NCBI GenBank assembly: GCA_031277535.1
Contig: JAITMD010000006.1
Location: 434,001-498,000, forward strand
From: Flavobacteriaceae bacterium
Lineage (GTDB): Bacteria; Bacteroidota; Bacteroidia; Flavobacteriales; Flavobacteriaceae
Reading direction: 5' to 3'
Length of the DNA stretch: 64,000 bases
The notes beneath the pieces were generated by a model. That model had not been told where the DNA came from, did not search any database, and saw nothing but the letters and a program-made list of their open reading frames with translations. Below are positions 44,267-52,119 of this stretch, in pieces; position 1 is the stretch's first letter, and the number at the start of each line of letters is the position of its first letter. The translations under genes were made by a program, and so were the position numbers.

Positions 44267-45811
44267 ATGGCAAAACAAGATGATATTTTTAAGAACGTTG
44301 TTTCGCATGCTAAGGAGTATGGATATATATTTCCTTCGAGCGAAATATACGATGGTTTAAGCGCAGTATATGACTACGCTCAAAACGGTGTGGAGTTAAA
44401 GAAAAACATTCGCGAGTACTGGTGGAAATCTATGGTACAAATGCACGAAAATATTGTAGGAATTGATGCCTCAATTTTTATGCATCCTACTACTTGGAAA
44501 GCCTCTGGACACGTAGATGCGTTTAATGACCCATTAATTGACAACAAAGACAGTAAGAAAAGATATAGAGCTGACGTTCTAATCGAAGACTACTGTGAAA
44601 AATTATACCAAAAAGCTCAAAAGGAAATCGAGAAAGCGAAAAAACGTTTTGGCGAATCTTTTGACGAAGAACAATTCGTTGCTACTAACCCTCGTGTAGT
44701 AGAATACTTAGCGAAGAAAAAAGAGATCTTAGAGCGTATGGCTAAAGGTCTTGATACTGGAGATTTAGCAGATGTTAAGGCTCTTATCGAAGAGTTAGAG
44801 ATAGCTGACCCAGAGACTGGTTCTAAAAACTGGACTGAAGTACGTCAGTTTAACTTAATGTTTGGTACTAAGTTAGGAGCATCCGCAGATACTGCTATGG
44901 ACTTATACTTACGTCCTGAAACAGCGCAAGGTATCTTCGTAAACTTCTTAAACGTACAGAAAACAGGACGTATGAAGATTCCTTTTGGTATCGCTCAGAC
45001 TGGTAAAGCATTCCGTAACGAGATCGTAGCACGTCAGTTCATCTTCCGTATGCGTGAGTTTGAACAAATGGAAATGCAATTCTTCGTAAAACCAGGTGAA
45101 GAGATGAAGTACTATGAGTACTGGAAAGAGACTCGTCATAAGTGGCACTTATCATTAGGTATGGGAGCAGAGAATTACCGCTTCCACGACCATGAGAAAT
45201 TAGCTCACTATGCTAATGCTGCTACTGACATTGAGTTTAACTTCCCATTCGGATTTAAAGAATTAGAAGGTATCCACTCACGTACTGACTTTGACCTTAA
45301 AGCACATGAGAAGTTCTCTGGTAAGAAATTACAGTTCTTTGATAACGAGACCAACACATCTTATGTACCTTACGTAGTAGAGACTTCTGTAGGTCTAGAC
45401 CGTATGTTCCTTTCTGTATTCTCTAAATCATTAGTAGAAGAAACATTAGAAGATGGTACTACACGTACAGTATTAAGATTACCTTCAGTATTAGCTCCGA
45501 CTAAAGCTGCAGTATTACCATTAGTGAAAAAAGATGGTCTTCCAGAATTAGCAAGAGAGATAATCGAAGAACTTAAATGGGACTTTAATGTAGCGTATGA
45601 TGAGAAAGACGCAGTAGGTCGTCGTTACCGTCGTGCTGATGCATTAGGTACACCATTCTGTATCACTGTTGACCACCAGTCATTAGAAGATAAGACAGTT
45701 ACTATCCGTCACCGTGACACGATGAAACAAGACCGTGTAGCGATCTCTGACCTTAAGAATATCATAGAGAATGAAGTATCTATGAGAAACTGGTTAAAAA
45801 AGATGATGTAA
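44267..45811 (+). CDS. glyS: Glycyl-tRNA synthetase (dimeric, class II)
   Basis: Charges tRNA-Gly. 514 residues, single-chain alpha2 type as in eukaryotes and Gram-positives, not the alpha/beta tetramer. Class II motifs: motif 1 near residue 70, motif 2 FRNEIVARQFIFRMREFEQME (central arginine; about residues 248-268), motif 3 near VETSVGLDRMFLSV. The C-terminal anticodon-binding domain ends with VSMRNWLKKMM. Codon choice in the second half is strikingly biased (CGT for Arg, GTA for Val), as in highly expressed genes. Single-gene unit with a strong terminator. Confidence 0.96.
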   Translation: MAKQDDIFKNVVSHAKEYGYIFPSSEIYDGLSAVYDYAQNGVELKKNIREYWWKSMVQMHENIVGIDASIFMHPTTWKASGHVDAFNDPLIDNKDSKKRYRADVLIEDYCEKLYQKAQKEIEKAKKRFGESFDEEQFVATNPRVVEYLAKKKEILERMAKGLDTGDLADVKALIEELEIADPETGSKNWTEVRQFNLMFGTKLGASADTAMDLYLRPETAQGIFVNFLNVQKTGRMKIPFGIAQTGKAFRNEIVARQFIFRMREFEQMEMQFFVKPGEEMKYYEYWKETRHKWHLSLGMGAENYRFHDHEKLAHYANAATDIEFNFPFGFKELEGIHSRTDFDLKAHEKFSGKKLQFFDNETNTSYVPYVVETSVGLDRMFLSVFSKSLVEETLEDGTTRTVLRLPSVLAPTKAAVLPLVKKDGLPELAREIIEELKWDFNVAYDEKDAVGRRYRRADALGTPFCITVDHQSLEDKTVTIRHRDTMKQDRVAISDLKNIIENEVSMRNWLKKMM

Positions 45812-45832
45812 TCCTTCGGATACTATAAATAC

Positions 45833-45866
45833 AAAAGCGGCTCCATTGTGGAGCCGCTTTTTTTTG
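45833..45866 (+). terminator. Intrinsic terminator of glyS
   Basis: AAGCGGCTCCA (45835-45845) pairs with TGGAGCCGCTT (45849-45859), then eight T. Confidence 0.95.
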
Positions 45867-45889
45867 CACCTCATTTTTTTCTACAAGCT

Positions 45890-45993
45890 GATGATAGGCT
45901 TATGTTGGGCTATTGATAGGCAGGTGATAGGCATATTTTCTACTGTTTTATGCCGATCATATGCCCATCACATGCCGACCACATGCCGACCAC
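45890..45993. repeat. Inverted 4+4 array of 11-bp repeats
   Basis: Four contiguous 11-base units at 45890-45933 (GATGATAGGCT, TATGTTGGGCT, ATTGATAGGCA, GGTGATAGGCA), a 16-base spacer, then four contiguous 11-base units in opposite orientation at 45950-45993 (ATGCCGATCAT, ATGCCCATCAC, ATGCCGACCAC twice). The inverse complement of the right units (GTGGTCGGCAT etc.) matches the left ones. Exact 11-base phase is kept throughout. Lies between the glyS terminator and yceI; no gene overlaps. Confidence 0.85.
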
Positions 45994-46102
45994 CCACTTT
46001 TTTATTAAAAAACGAGAGGACACTAATCTCTTTGATTTTTAAAAAAAAGACTAATAAATACGTTCTTAATGTAGGTTAAGCGATGCTATAAGAAAGTCAC
46101 AC

Positions 46103-46110
46103 TACATTTG
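46103..46110 (+). promoter_or_regulatory. -7 box of the YceI-family gene (TACATTTG)
   Basis: Exact TAnnTTTG 33 bases before the ATG at 46143. Confidence 0.5.
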
Positions 46111-46142
46111 TACCAGATAACAAAACAATAAAAATTATCATC

Positions 46143-46718
46143 ATGAAAAAAATAGCATTATTATTTGTTGCAACATTATTCTCAGTTGCTTCATTTGCAC
46201 AAACAAAATGGAATGTAGATAACTATCACTCATTCTTAAACTTCTCTGTAAAACACATGGGTATCTCATTTGTAGATGGTCGTTTTGATAAATACACAGG
46301 TACTTTTGAAGGTAATCCTGAAGATTTGACAAAAGGAACATTCAAATTTTCTGTAGATATGAATAGTGTAAACACATCTATCGAGATGCGTGATAATCAC
46401 TTAAAAACAAATGATTTCTTTGGCGTTGAGAAATTTCCTACAATGACTTTTGAAAGTAAATCAATCAAAAAAGTAGGTAAAGACAAATATAAATTAGAAG
46501 GTAATTTAACAATAAGAGATATTACTAAACCAGTAACATTTGATTTGACTTATGGTGGTTTATTAAAAGATGATGGACAAGGAAATACTAAATTAGGATT
46601 TCAAGCATCAACTACTATTAACCGCTTTGACTTTGGTGTAGCTTATGACCCAACAGCTCAAGGTATTGCTAAAGAGGTAAAAATCAATGTAAACTTAGAG
46701 TTTAATAAAGTGAAATAA
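46143..46718 (+). CDS. YceI-family periplasmic protein
   Basis: 191 residues with a signal peptide (MKKIALLFVATLFSVASFAQ). Lipocalin-like beta barrel of the YceI family: KWNVDNYHSFLNFSVKHMG near the start, GTFEGNPEDL, MRDNHLKTNDFF with KFPTMTFESK, and GNLTIRDITKPVTFD. Family members bind polyisoprenoid or fatty-acid-like ligands in the periplasm; some are base- or osmotically induced. Own promoter and terminator. Confidence 0.93.
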   Translation: MKKIALLFVATLFSVASFAQTKWNVDNYHSFLNFSVKHMGISFVDGRFDKYTGTFEGNPEDLTKGTFKFSVDMNSVNTSIEMRDNHLKTNDFFGVEKFPTMTFESKSIKKVGKDKYKLEGNLTIRDITKPVTFDLTYGGLLKDDGQGNTKLGFQASTTINRFDFGVAYDPTAQGIAKEVKINVNLEFNKVK

Positions 46719-46742
46719 TCCTTTATATACTTCATTTCCCCC

Positions 46743-46781
46743 AAAAGGCTTTGCAACTATTGCAAGGCCTTTTACTTTTTG
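46743..46781 (+). terminator. Intrinsic terminator of the YceI gene
   Basis: AAAAGGCTTTGCAA pairs with TTGCAAGGCCTTTT, then TACTTTTT. Confidence 0.85.
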
Positions 46782-46870
46782 TACTATGCCCTATTGCCTA
46801 ATAAAAAAGCTTTTATATCAATATAATAATGTTTAATTTAATAGTACCAATCAAAAAAATTAAACACTAT

Positions 46871-47755
46871 ATGAAAAAGGTTTTATTATTCTCCTTCTTA
46901 GGAGCGTTAGTTTTAGCTTCATGTGGAGACAAAAACAAAAAAGGAGGAACTGAAGGTACAGCTGAAGTTGCGACAGAATTGGTTGCAAAACCAACAGCAC
47001 CAAAGGCAGAAGGTCCTATCAGAGTATTGTTTGTAGGAAATAGTCATACAGAATACTTTGTCAGTTTCCCAAAGATGTTAGAAGCACTTGCTAAAGCCAA
47101 CAATAAGCAAGTAGAAGTGAAATCACTGCTTGAAATGGGAGTAAGTATTGACAAAATAATTGCAGCGAACCAAAAAGATGCAAACAAACTATTTAGTCAA
47201 ACAGATAAAGATGGAAACTACTTTGACTATGTTATTTTACAAGAAGCTACCCCTGTAGCTATACAAGAACTTGAAAAATACAAAGCGAACACTAAAAATG
47301 TACATGATCAAGTGATTAAAAATAGTCCTGGAGTAGCTACTTATATCTATGGACTTACTGTTCCCTTTGAATACAATGGGCAAGATTACAACGACTATCA
47401 ACCAATGTTGTTAGACAACGGTGTTGCGGTAGCTAAAGCATTGCCAAACACTGGGTTCTTAAATTTCTCTGCTGTATTAGGTGCAGCTTATGAAGGAAAA
47501 GAAGGCTATACAGCATCTAAAGATGGAAAAGATGTATTACGACATACAGATTCGTCTCGTCATATGTTGAATGACGCTGTGTTTGTGAACTCTATCGTAT
47601 TATATCAAACTTTATTTGGTGAGACTCCTAAAATTCCTCAACAACTACCTTTAAGTACAGGTACGGGTGACAATGATGAAATAAAAGTAATGGATGTTGC
47701 TAAAGGAGTAAGCAATCCAGATGCTTTATTAAAAATAGCTACAAGTTTTAAGTAG
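46871..47755 (+). CDS. SGNH/GDSL-like lipoprotein hydrolase
   Basis: 294 residues from the ATG at 46871 (MKKVLLFSFLG); a 14-codon upstream extension lacks a signal shape. Lipobox VLASC gives a membrane-tethered protein. The block I serine motif is VLFVGNSHTEYF, and YVILQEATP fits the next SGNH block; the expected C-terminal Asp-His pair would lie in RHTDSSRHMLNDAVF. That suggests an esterase or acetyl-hydrolase acting in the envelope. The substrate is unknown. Confidence 0.75.
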   Translation: MKKVLLFSFLGALVLASCGDKNKKGGTEGTAEVATELVAKPTAPKAEGPIRVLFVGNSHTEYFVSFPKMLEALAKANNKQVEVKSLLEMGVSIDKIIAANQKDANKLFSQTDKDGNYFDYVILQEATPVAIQELEKYKANTKNVHDQVIKNSPGVATYIYGLTVPFEYNGQDYNDYQPMLLDNGVAVAKALPNTGFLNFSAVLGAAYEGKEGYTASKDGKDVLRHTDSSRHMLNDAVFVNSIVLYQTLFGETPKIPQQLPLSTGTGDNDEIKVMDVAKGVSNPDALLKIATSFK

Positions 47756-47773
47756 AATAAAATCAAGGTTATT

Positions 47774-47808
47774 AAAAAAGCTTATCTCAAAACGAGATAA
47801 GCTTTTTT
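47774..47808. terminator. Bidirectional terminator between convergent genes
   Basis: Perfect 15-base stem AAAAAAGCTTATCTC with GAGATAAGCTTTTTT; serves the rightward SGNH gene and the leftward reductase gene. Confidence 0.9.
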
Positions 47809-48436
47809 AAATTTCATTACTTTCTAATATAAGTCTTCTACAAAAATGATTCTTAGATTCAAGTCGCATTCTATTAGCTACCTTAACCAATTCAATAGGT
47901 TTATAACTTTTAAAAAAACCTAATGAATTAAAAAACTTCAACAAACTGGCAGAGACACGTTCTCCTTTTCTATCTGTATCAGGTCTGAGGAGTAAACTTG
48001 GCCTAAGAATAATCGTATTCTCAAATCTCAGGTTATAAATCGAATGTTCTATTGTTCCTTTTAATTTACTATAGAATATCTTGCTCTTCTCAGATGCTCC
48101 TTTTGATGATAGCAGTATAAAATTTTGTATCCCATTACTCTTAGCATATTGAGCAAATTGCATCACATAGTCGTAATCAATATGCCATTGTTGTTGTTTG
48201 CTACCAGCTTGCTTAAGTGTTGTACCAAAACAGCTAAATGCTACATCTCCTTGAATTAAATATTTCCACTCATCAATCTCTTCAAAATCTATGAGATGAG
48301 TAACCAACTTAGGATGTTGTATATCCCATTTTTTTCGTATAAAAATAACTACTTCGTTAAAATCATCGTCACAAAGTAGTTGACGTACAAGCACTTTTCC
48401 TGTAGCACCTGTAGCACCAATCACTAATGCTTTCAT
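47807..48436 (-). CDS. NAD(P)-binding oxidoreductase (atypical SDR, HTATIP2-like)
   Basis: 209 residues from the ATG at 48436 (MKALVIGATGATGKVLV); the TTG three codons further is less likely. The Rossmann motif GATGATGK binds NAD(P). A middle motif GDVAFSCFGTT and LLSSKGASEKSKIFYSKLKG (YxxxK-like) follow, and IILRPSLLLRP near the end resembles the NAD(P)H-binding family typified by YwnB/HTATIP2. Reaction and substrate unknown. Single-gene unit. Confidence 0.85.
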   Translation of the reverse strand: MKALVIGATGATGKVLVRQLLCDDDFNEVVIFIRKKWDIQHPKLVTHLIDFEEIDEWKYLIQGDVAFSCFGTTLKQAGSKQQQWHIDYDYVMQFAQYAKSNGIQNFILLSSKGASEKSKIFYSKLKGTIEHSIYNLRFENTIILRPSLLLRPDTDRKGERVSASLLKFFNSLGFFKSYKPIELVKVANRMRLESKNHFCRRLILESNEI

Positions 48437-48501
48437 AATATCCAATTATTAATTACAACCTTCTCAAAATCATTACAAAAGCAAAATTTAATCAGAATAT
48501 A

Positions 48502-49011
48502 CTATTCTTTTTTAAACTTAACCTCTTTATCAAATTGTTTATCTACCACCAACATAACAAATGAATGAGTAGTAAAACTCTGCGATTTACTGTCTTCTTT
48601 GATAGTATATGACAGCTCTATTCCATTATCTGACTGTACTAAACCTTTGACATCAAATGTTGTTTCCTTGTTAGACTCTACTCCTACAACAGCTAACACA
48701 TAAGATTTATTAAAATCGATTGTTGTAGGTTGTCCCTTTTCCCCCATTGTTGCAGCCATTCCAAAGTATTGATCTAACTGTTGTTTTGACGTTATTTTAA
48801 GCTCCTCTACTTTTGTGTTTTTCTGTGTGTTATTTACAAAATAACCATTAGCTATTACAAATGGTACTTCCGTAGATTTACTTTCTACAGGTTGACTTTC
48901 AGTTGTCTGTTCAGCAGGTGTCGCAGCAACATCTAAATTTTCTTTTTTCACTTGATTACAACTTACTAATAATCCAGAAGCTATCAAGCTCATAATAAAC
49001 GTATTTTTCAT
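48502..49011 (-). CDS. Lipoprotein of unknown function (PrcB-like fold possible)
   Basis: 169 residues, lipobox LVSC (cysteine 18). A Thr/Glu/Pro-rich linker is followed by a beta-rich domain; the stretch FNKSYVLAVVGVES and the C-terminal THSFVMLVVDK resemble the C-terminal domain of protease-complex subunit PrcB, but I cannot confirm this. Likely membrane tethered in the periplasm. It lies between a leftward reductase gene and the aspA terminator, apparently as its own unit. Confidence 0.7.
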   Translation of the reverse strand: MKNTFIMSLIASGLLVSCNQVKKENLDVAATPAEQTTESQPVESKSTEVPFVIANGYFVNNTQKNTKVEELKITSKQQLDQYFGMAATMGEKGQPTTIDFNKSYVLAVVGVESNKETTFDVKGLVQSDNGIELSYTIKEDSKSQSFTTHSFVMLVVDKQFDKEVKFKKE

Positions 49012-49142
49012 AACATATATATTTTACACCTAAAATTATTTATTCTACAATTAATTTCCTAATTAAAAGCACAAAATATTCAATACACAACAATAGATAA
49101 TGTATTTATTTAACTTTATAAAGCAAATTGTTTCAATACTAT

Positions 49143-49179
49143 AAAAAAAGCGCATTATATATTAATAATGCGCTTTTTT
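49143..49179. terminator. Terminator of aspA (bidirectional)
   Basis: GCGCATTAT (49150-49158) pairs with ATAATGCGC (49165-49173), flanked by A7 and T6. Confidence 0.9.
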
Positions 49180-49196
49180 ATAACCAACACCTCTAA

Positions 49197-50597
49197 TTAA
49201 CTATTGTGAGGTGCTAACATATGTTTTGGATCTAATATCTCGTCTAATCTATCTTTACTCAACAAATTGTGCTCTAACACTAATTCGTAAACACCTCTTC
49301 CTGATTCTAAAGCTTCTTTAGCAATCTTAGTACTTGCCTTATACCCAATATATGGATTTAATGCAGTAACGATACCGATACTACCTAATACCAATTCTTT
49401 ATTGTGCTCTACATTAGCTTTAATACCTACTACACATTTCTCTACTAAGGTCTGCATAGCATTCTCCATCCAGATCATAGATTCCATCAACGTATGAGCA
49501 AGTACTGGCTCCATCACATTTAGCTGTAACTGAGCTGCCTCAGACGCCATAGTGATTGTCATATCATTACCGATTACTTTAAAACAAACCTGATTAACCA
49601 CTTCAGGGATAACAGGATTCACTTTACCAGGCATAATAGACGATCCTGGTTGCATTGGAGGTAATTGGATCTCATTAAGCCCTGTACGAGGTCCTGAAGA
49701 TAATAACCTAAGGTCATTACAGATTTTAGATAGTTTAATAGCTACCTTTTTAAGAACACTTGAGTAGGCAACGAAACCACTTGTGTCAGATGTAGCTTCT
49801 ACCAAATTCTCTGCAGAAGTAACTGGTTCTTTCATCAACATAGCTAAATTCTTAGCACATAAATCAGCGTAGCCTGGCACAGCGTTTAACCCAGTACCGA
49901 TAGCTGTAGCTCCCATATTAATCTCTAAGAATGATTGACTCGCTTGGTTAAGAGCTGCGATTTCCTTTTTCAATGTATAAGCAAATCCTCCAAATTCTTG
50001 TCCTAAAGTCATTGGTACAGCATCCTGAAGTTGTGTACGTCCCATCTTGATGATGTTTTCGAATTCAACTGCTTTGGCTTCAAACCCTTTGACTAACAGT
50101 TCTAACTTCTCTACTACTTTCTTATTCATTTCGAATACTGCTACTTTAAGAGAAGTAGGATAGGCATCATTAGTAGATTGAGATAGGTTAACGTGATCAT
50201 TAGGAGAACAATGTGCATAATCACCTTTTTCAAACCCTAATATTTCTAATGCTCTATTAGCAATCACCTCATTGGCATTCATATTAACAGAAGTTCCTGC
50301 TCCTCCTTGGATCATATCCACTGGAAACTCAGCGTGTAACTTACCATCTAATATCTCTTGACATACATCAGCGATAACTTTATATATTTTTTCGTCTAAG
50401 ACGTTTAACTCAAAATTAGTTTTGGCTGCTGCCCATTTCACAATAGCTAACCCTTTAACAAACTCTGGATAATCTGACAACTTACTTGTAGAAATTTTGA
50501 AGTTGTTGATTGCTCTTTGTGTTTGTACGCCATAATAAGCGTGTTGCGGAACTTGTAAGTCCCCTAATAAGTCACTCTCGATTCTTGTTCCATTCAT
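49197..50597 (-). CDS. aspA: Aspartate ammonia-lyase (aspartase)
   Basis: 466 residues from the ATG at 50597 (MNGTRIESDLLGD). Converts aspartate to fumarate and ammonia, feeding the C4-dicarboxylate pool with the nearby class I fumarase and succinate dehydrogenase. The fumarase/aspartase superfamily signature is GSSIMPGKVNPVIPE; the residues after it (VIPEVVNQV) and the start LLGDLQVPQHAYYGVQTQR point to aspartase rather than class II fumarase. SSGPRTGLNEIQLP supports this. Single-gene unit with its own terminator. Confidence 0.93.
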   Translation of the reverse strand: MNGTRIESDLLGDLQVPQHAYYGVQTQRAINNFKISTSKLSDYPEFVKGLAIVKWAAAKTNFELNVLDEKIYKVIADVCQEILDGKLHAEFPVDMIQGGAGTSVNMNANEVIANRALEILGFEKGDYAHCSPNDHVNLSQSTNDAYPTSLKVAVFEMNKKVVEKLELLVKGFEAKAVEFENIIKMGRTQLQDAVPMTLGQEFGGFAYTLKKEIAALNQASQSFLEINMGATAIGTGLNAVPGYADLCAKNLAMLMKEPVTSAENLVEATSDTSGFVAYSSVLKKVAIKLSKICNDLRLLSSGPRTGLNEIQLPPMQPGSSIMPGKVNPVIPEVVNQVCFKVIGNDMTITMASEAAQLQLNVMEPVLAHTLMESMIWMENAMQTLVEKCVVGIKANVEHNKELVLGSIGIVTALNPYIGYKASTKIAKEALESGRGVYELVLEHNLLSKDRLDEILDPKHMLAPHNS

Positions 50598-50664
50598 AAC
50601 TCTCAAATATTAAATTCAACTAATTTACAAAGTATATCTTATACTACATACTTTATTTATTGTC

Positions 50665-51057
50665 TTACTCTTCATAACTACCAGATAAATAATACCATTT
50701 GTCTCCTAATTTTTCAAAAATAGAATTCTCGAAATGATAATGAGTTACCTGATCACTATCTCTAAAATAAGCTTTAAATACAACGCGACACTCTTCACTT
50801 TGAACAACTTCCAGTTTCAGCCATTCATTCTCTTTTGCCCATTGTAAAATAGCTTTTTTACTATGTAAATGACGTACACGAGGATGTGTTGTATCTACAA
50901 TATAACCTGCTTTAACTAAAGTATAAGCTGTATAGCGTGATCGCATCAATTGTTCTGCAGTTTGTGCGTGTACTTTGTTTTCTATCAAAGGTTGACAACA
51001 CTCCTGATACAACTTTCCACTACAACAAGGACAACCTATCTGAGCTTCACTATTCAT
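50665..51057 (-). CDS. YchJ/SEC-C motif protein
   Basis: 130 residues. The N-terminal zinc-binding SEC-C-like motif CPCCSGKLYQECCQPL is followed by EQLMRSRYTAYTLVKAGYIVDTTHP, the standard YchJ signature, and an NTF2-like fold to the end. The biochemical role of YchJ is not known; the zinc site is likely structural. Its start overlaps the end of the 70-residue gene upstream by 8 bases, so the two are translationally coupled. Confidence 0.9.
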   Translation of the reverse strand: MNSEAQIGCPCCSGKLYQECCQPLIENKVHAQTAEQLMRSRYTAYTLVKAGYIVDTTHPRVRHLHSKKAILQWAKENEWLKLEVVQSEECRVVFKAYFRDSDQVTHYHFENSIFEKLGDKWYYLSGSYEE

Positions 51058-51262
51058 TATCTTTCAATTTGTCTTGTAACGCTTCTACAATTTTGAGAAA
51101 CTTACCCCAGTGAACAAGTTCTTCATCATTGGTACAAAGATCTAAACCTTCGTGTATTACCTCAATCACCTGTTCTATTTTTACCTCTGCTTCTTCTGTT
51201 TTCTTTTGAGCAATAAGAGCCATCAGTCCTATTATCTCTTCTTGTACTTTTGCTAAACTCAT
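51050..51262 (-). CDS. Small helical protein of unknown function
   Basis: 70 residues, all-helical and acidic, starting MSLAKVQEEIIGL and ending ALQDKLKDNE. No known family. It overlaps the YchJ-like gene by 8 bases, so it is probably made with it. The compact helical pattern may form a coiled-coil dimer; role unknown. Confidence 0.6.
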   Translation of the reverse strand: MSLAKVQEEIIGLMALIAQKKTEEAEVKIEQVIEVIHEGLDLCTNDEELVHWGKFLKIVEALQDKLKDNE

Positions 51263-51370
51263 AATTCTTACATATATCAGAACAAATATATTGGCTTATT
51301 TATAATAAAAACGTTTCATCTATATAGTATTTTTCTTTATTTTTAATATGTCTCCAAGTCCCCAAAAAAG

Positions 51371-52051
51371 ATGATACAAAATCTACTCAATCTCATGTTC
51401 CCTGAATGTTGTATGGCCTGCAACAATCTGCTGCTGCAAAACGAAGACATCCTATGTATCTCTTGTCGAGAAGAACTTCCTGTAACTCATCAACACACTG
51501 CTATTAGTAGTCAAGTAATGGGTAAATTCTATGGAAAAGTTCGAATTGAAAATGCAGCTTGCTATCTCTATTTTACAAAAGGAGGAATTGTTCAGAAACT
51601 ATTTCATCAATTGAAATATAATAAGCATCCCGAAATAAGTTATTTTCTGGGTCAGCTCTATGCTATATCTCTTTTGGATTCAAATTTCATGCATGGAATA
51701 GATGAAATTGTAATGGTGCCCCTGCATCCTAAGAAACAAAAAACACGTGGATATAATCAAGTAGAAGGATTTGCAAAAGCTCTAAGTGAAGTCTTTAATA
51801 TTCCTATAAACAACAAGATACTATACAAGACACAAAAAACAGATTCACAAACAACAAAAAACCTCTTACAGCGAAACTATAAGCGAAAAGAAGTATTTGC
51901 TGTGCAAAATAATTCAGATAAAAAAGGGACTCACTTTTTACTTTTAGACGATATTTTAACTACAGGAGCAACATTAGAAGTATGTAGTAAAAAACTATTA
52001 GAAATTCCCGAGAGTAAAGTATCTATATTGTGTTTAGCACAAACAGTTTAA
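51371..52051 (+). CDS. ComF family protein (phosphoribosyltransferase fold)
   Basis: 226 residues. N-terminal zinc-binding region CCMACNN...CISCREELP (four cysteines) followed by a phosphoribosyltransferase domain with the PRPP loop FLLLDDILTTGATLEVC. Family members (ComFC, GntX) take part in DNA uptake or recycling in transformable bacteria, but many non-transformable species carry one. The gene is diverging from the YchJ-like pair. Length matches the family. Confidence 0.88.
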   Translation: MIQNLLNLMFPECCMACNNLLLQNEDILCISCREELPVTHQHTAISSQVMGKFYGKVRIENAACYLYFTKGGIVQKLFHQLKYNKHPEISYFLGQLYAISLLDSNFMHGIDEIVMVPLHPKKQKTRGYNQVEGFAKALSEVFNIPINNKILYKTQKTDSQTTKNLLQRNYKRKEVFAVQNNSDKKGTHFLLLDDILTTGATLEVCSKKLLEIPESKVSILCLAQTV

Positions 52052-52094
52052 AAGTTTTAATTCACGATATTTTAATAGTAAAAAATATAATCGT

Positions 52095-52101
52095 TACTTT
52101 G
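52095..52101 (+). promoter_or_regulatory. -7-like box (TACTTTG) of the Ig-domain lipoprotein gene
   Basis: TACTTTG followed by C, 18 bases before the ATG at 52120; a one-base-short variant of the consensus. Confidence 0.4.
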
Positions 52102-52119
52102 CTTTTTTAAAACACCGTT

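Noticed and set aside
45890..45993. CRISPR array
   Set aside because: Repeats are 11 bases with no spacers between them and are inverted in two halves, so this is not CRISPR; no cas gene is near.
45846..46079. Rightward 77-codon frame over the glyS terminator and repeat array
   Set aside because: It is explained by the terminator and the 11-bp repeat array; the putative protein begins inside a terminator stem.
49197..50597. Class II fumarase (fumC)
   Set aside because: The signature loop continues VIPEVVNQV and the N-terminal LLGDLQVPQHAYYGVQT pattern fits aspartase; the fumarase function is already covered by the class I gene at 7260.
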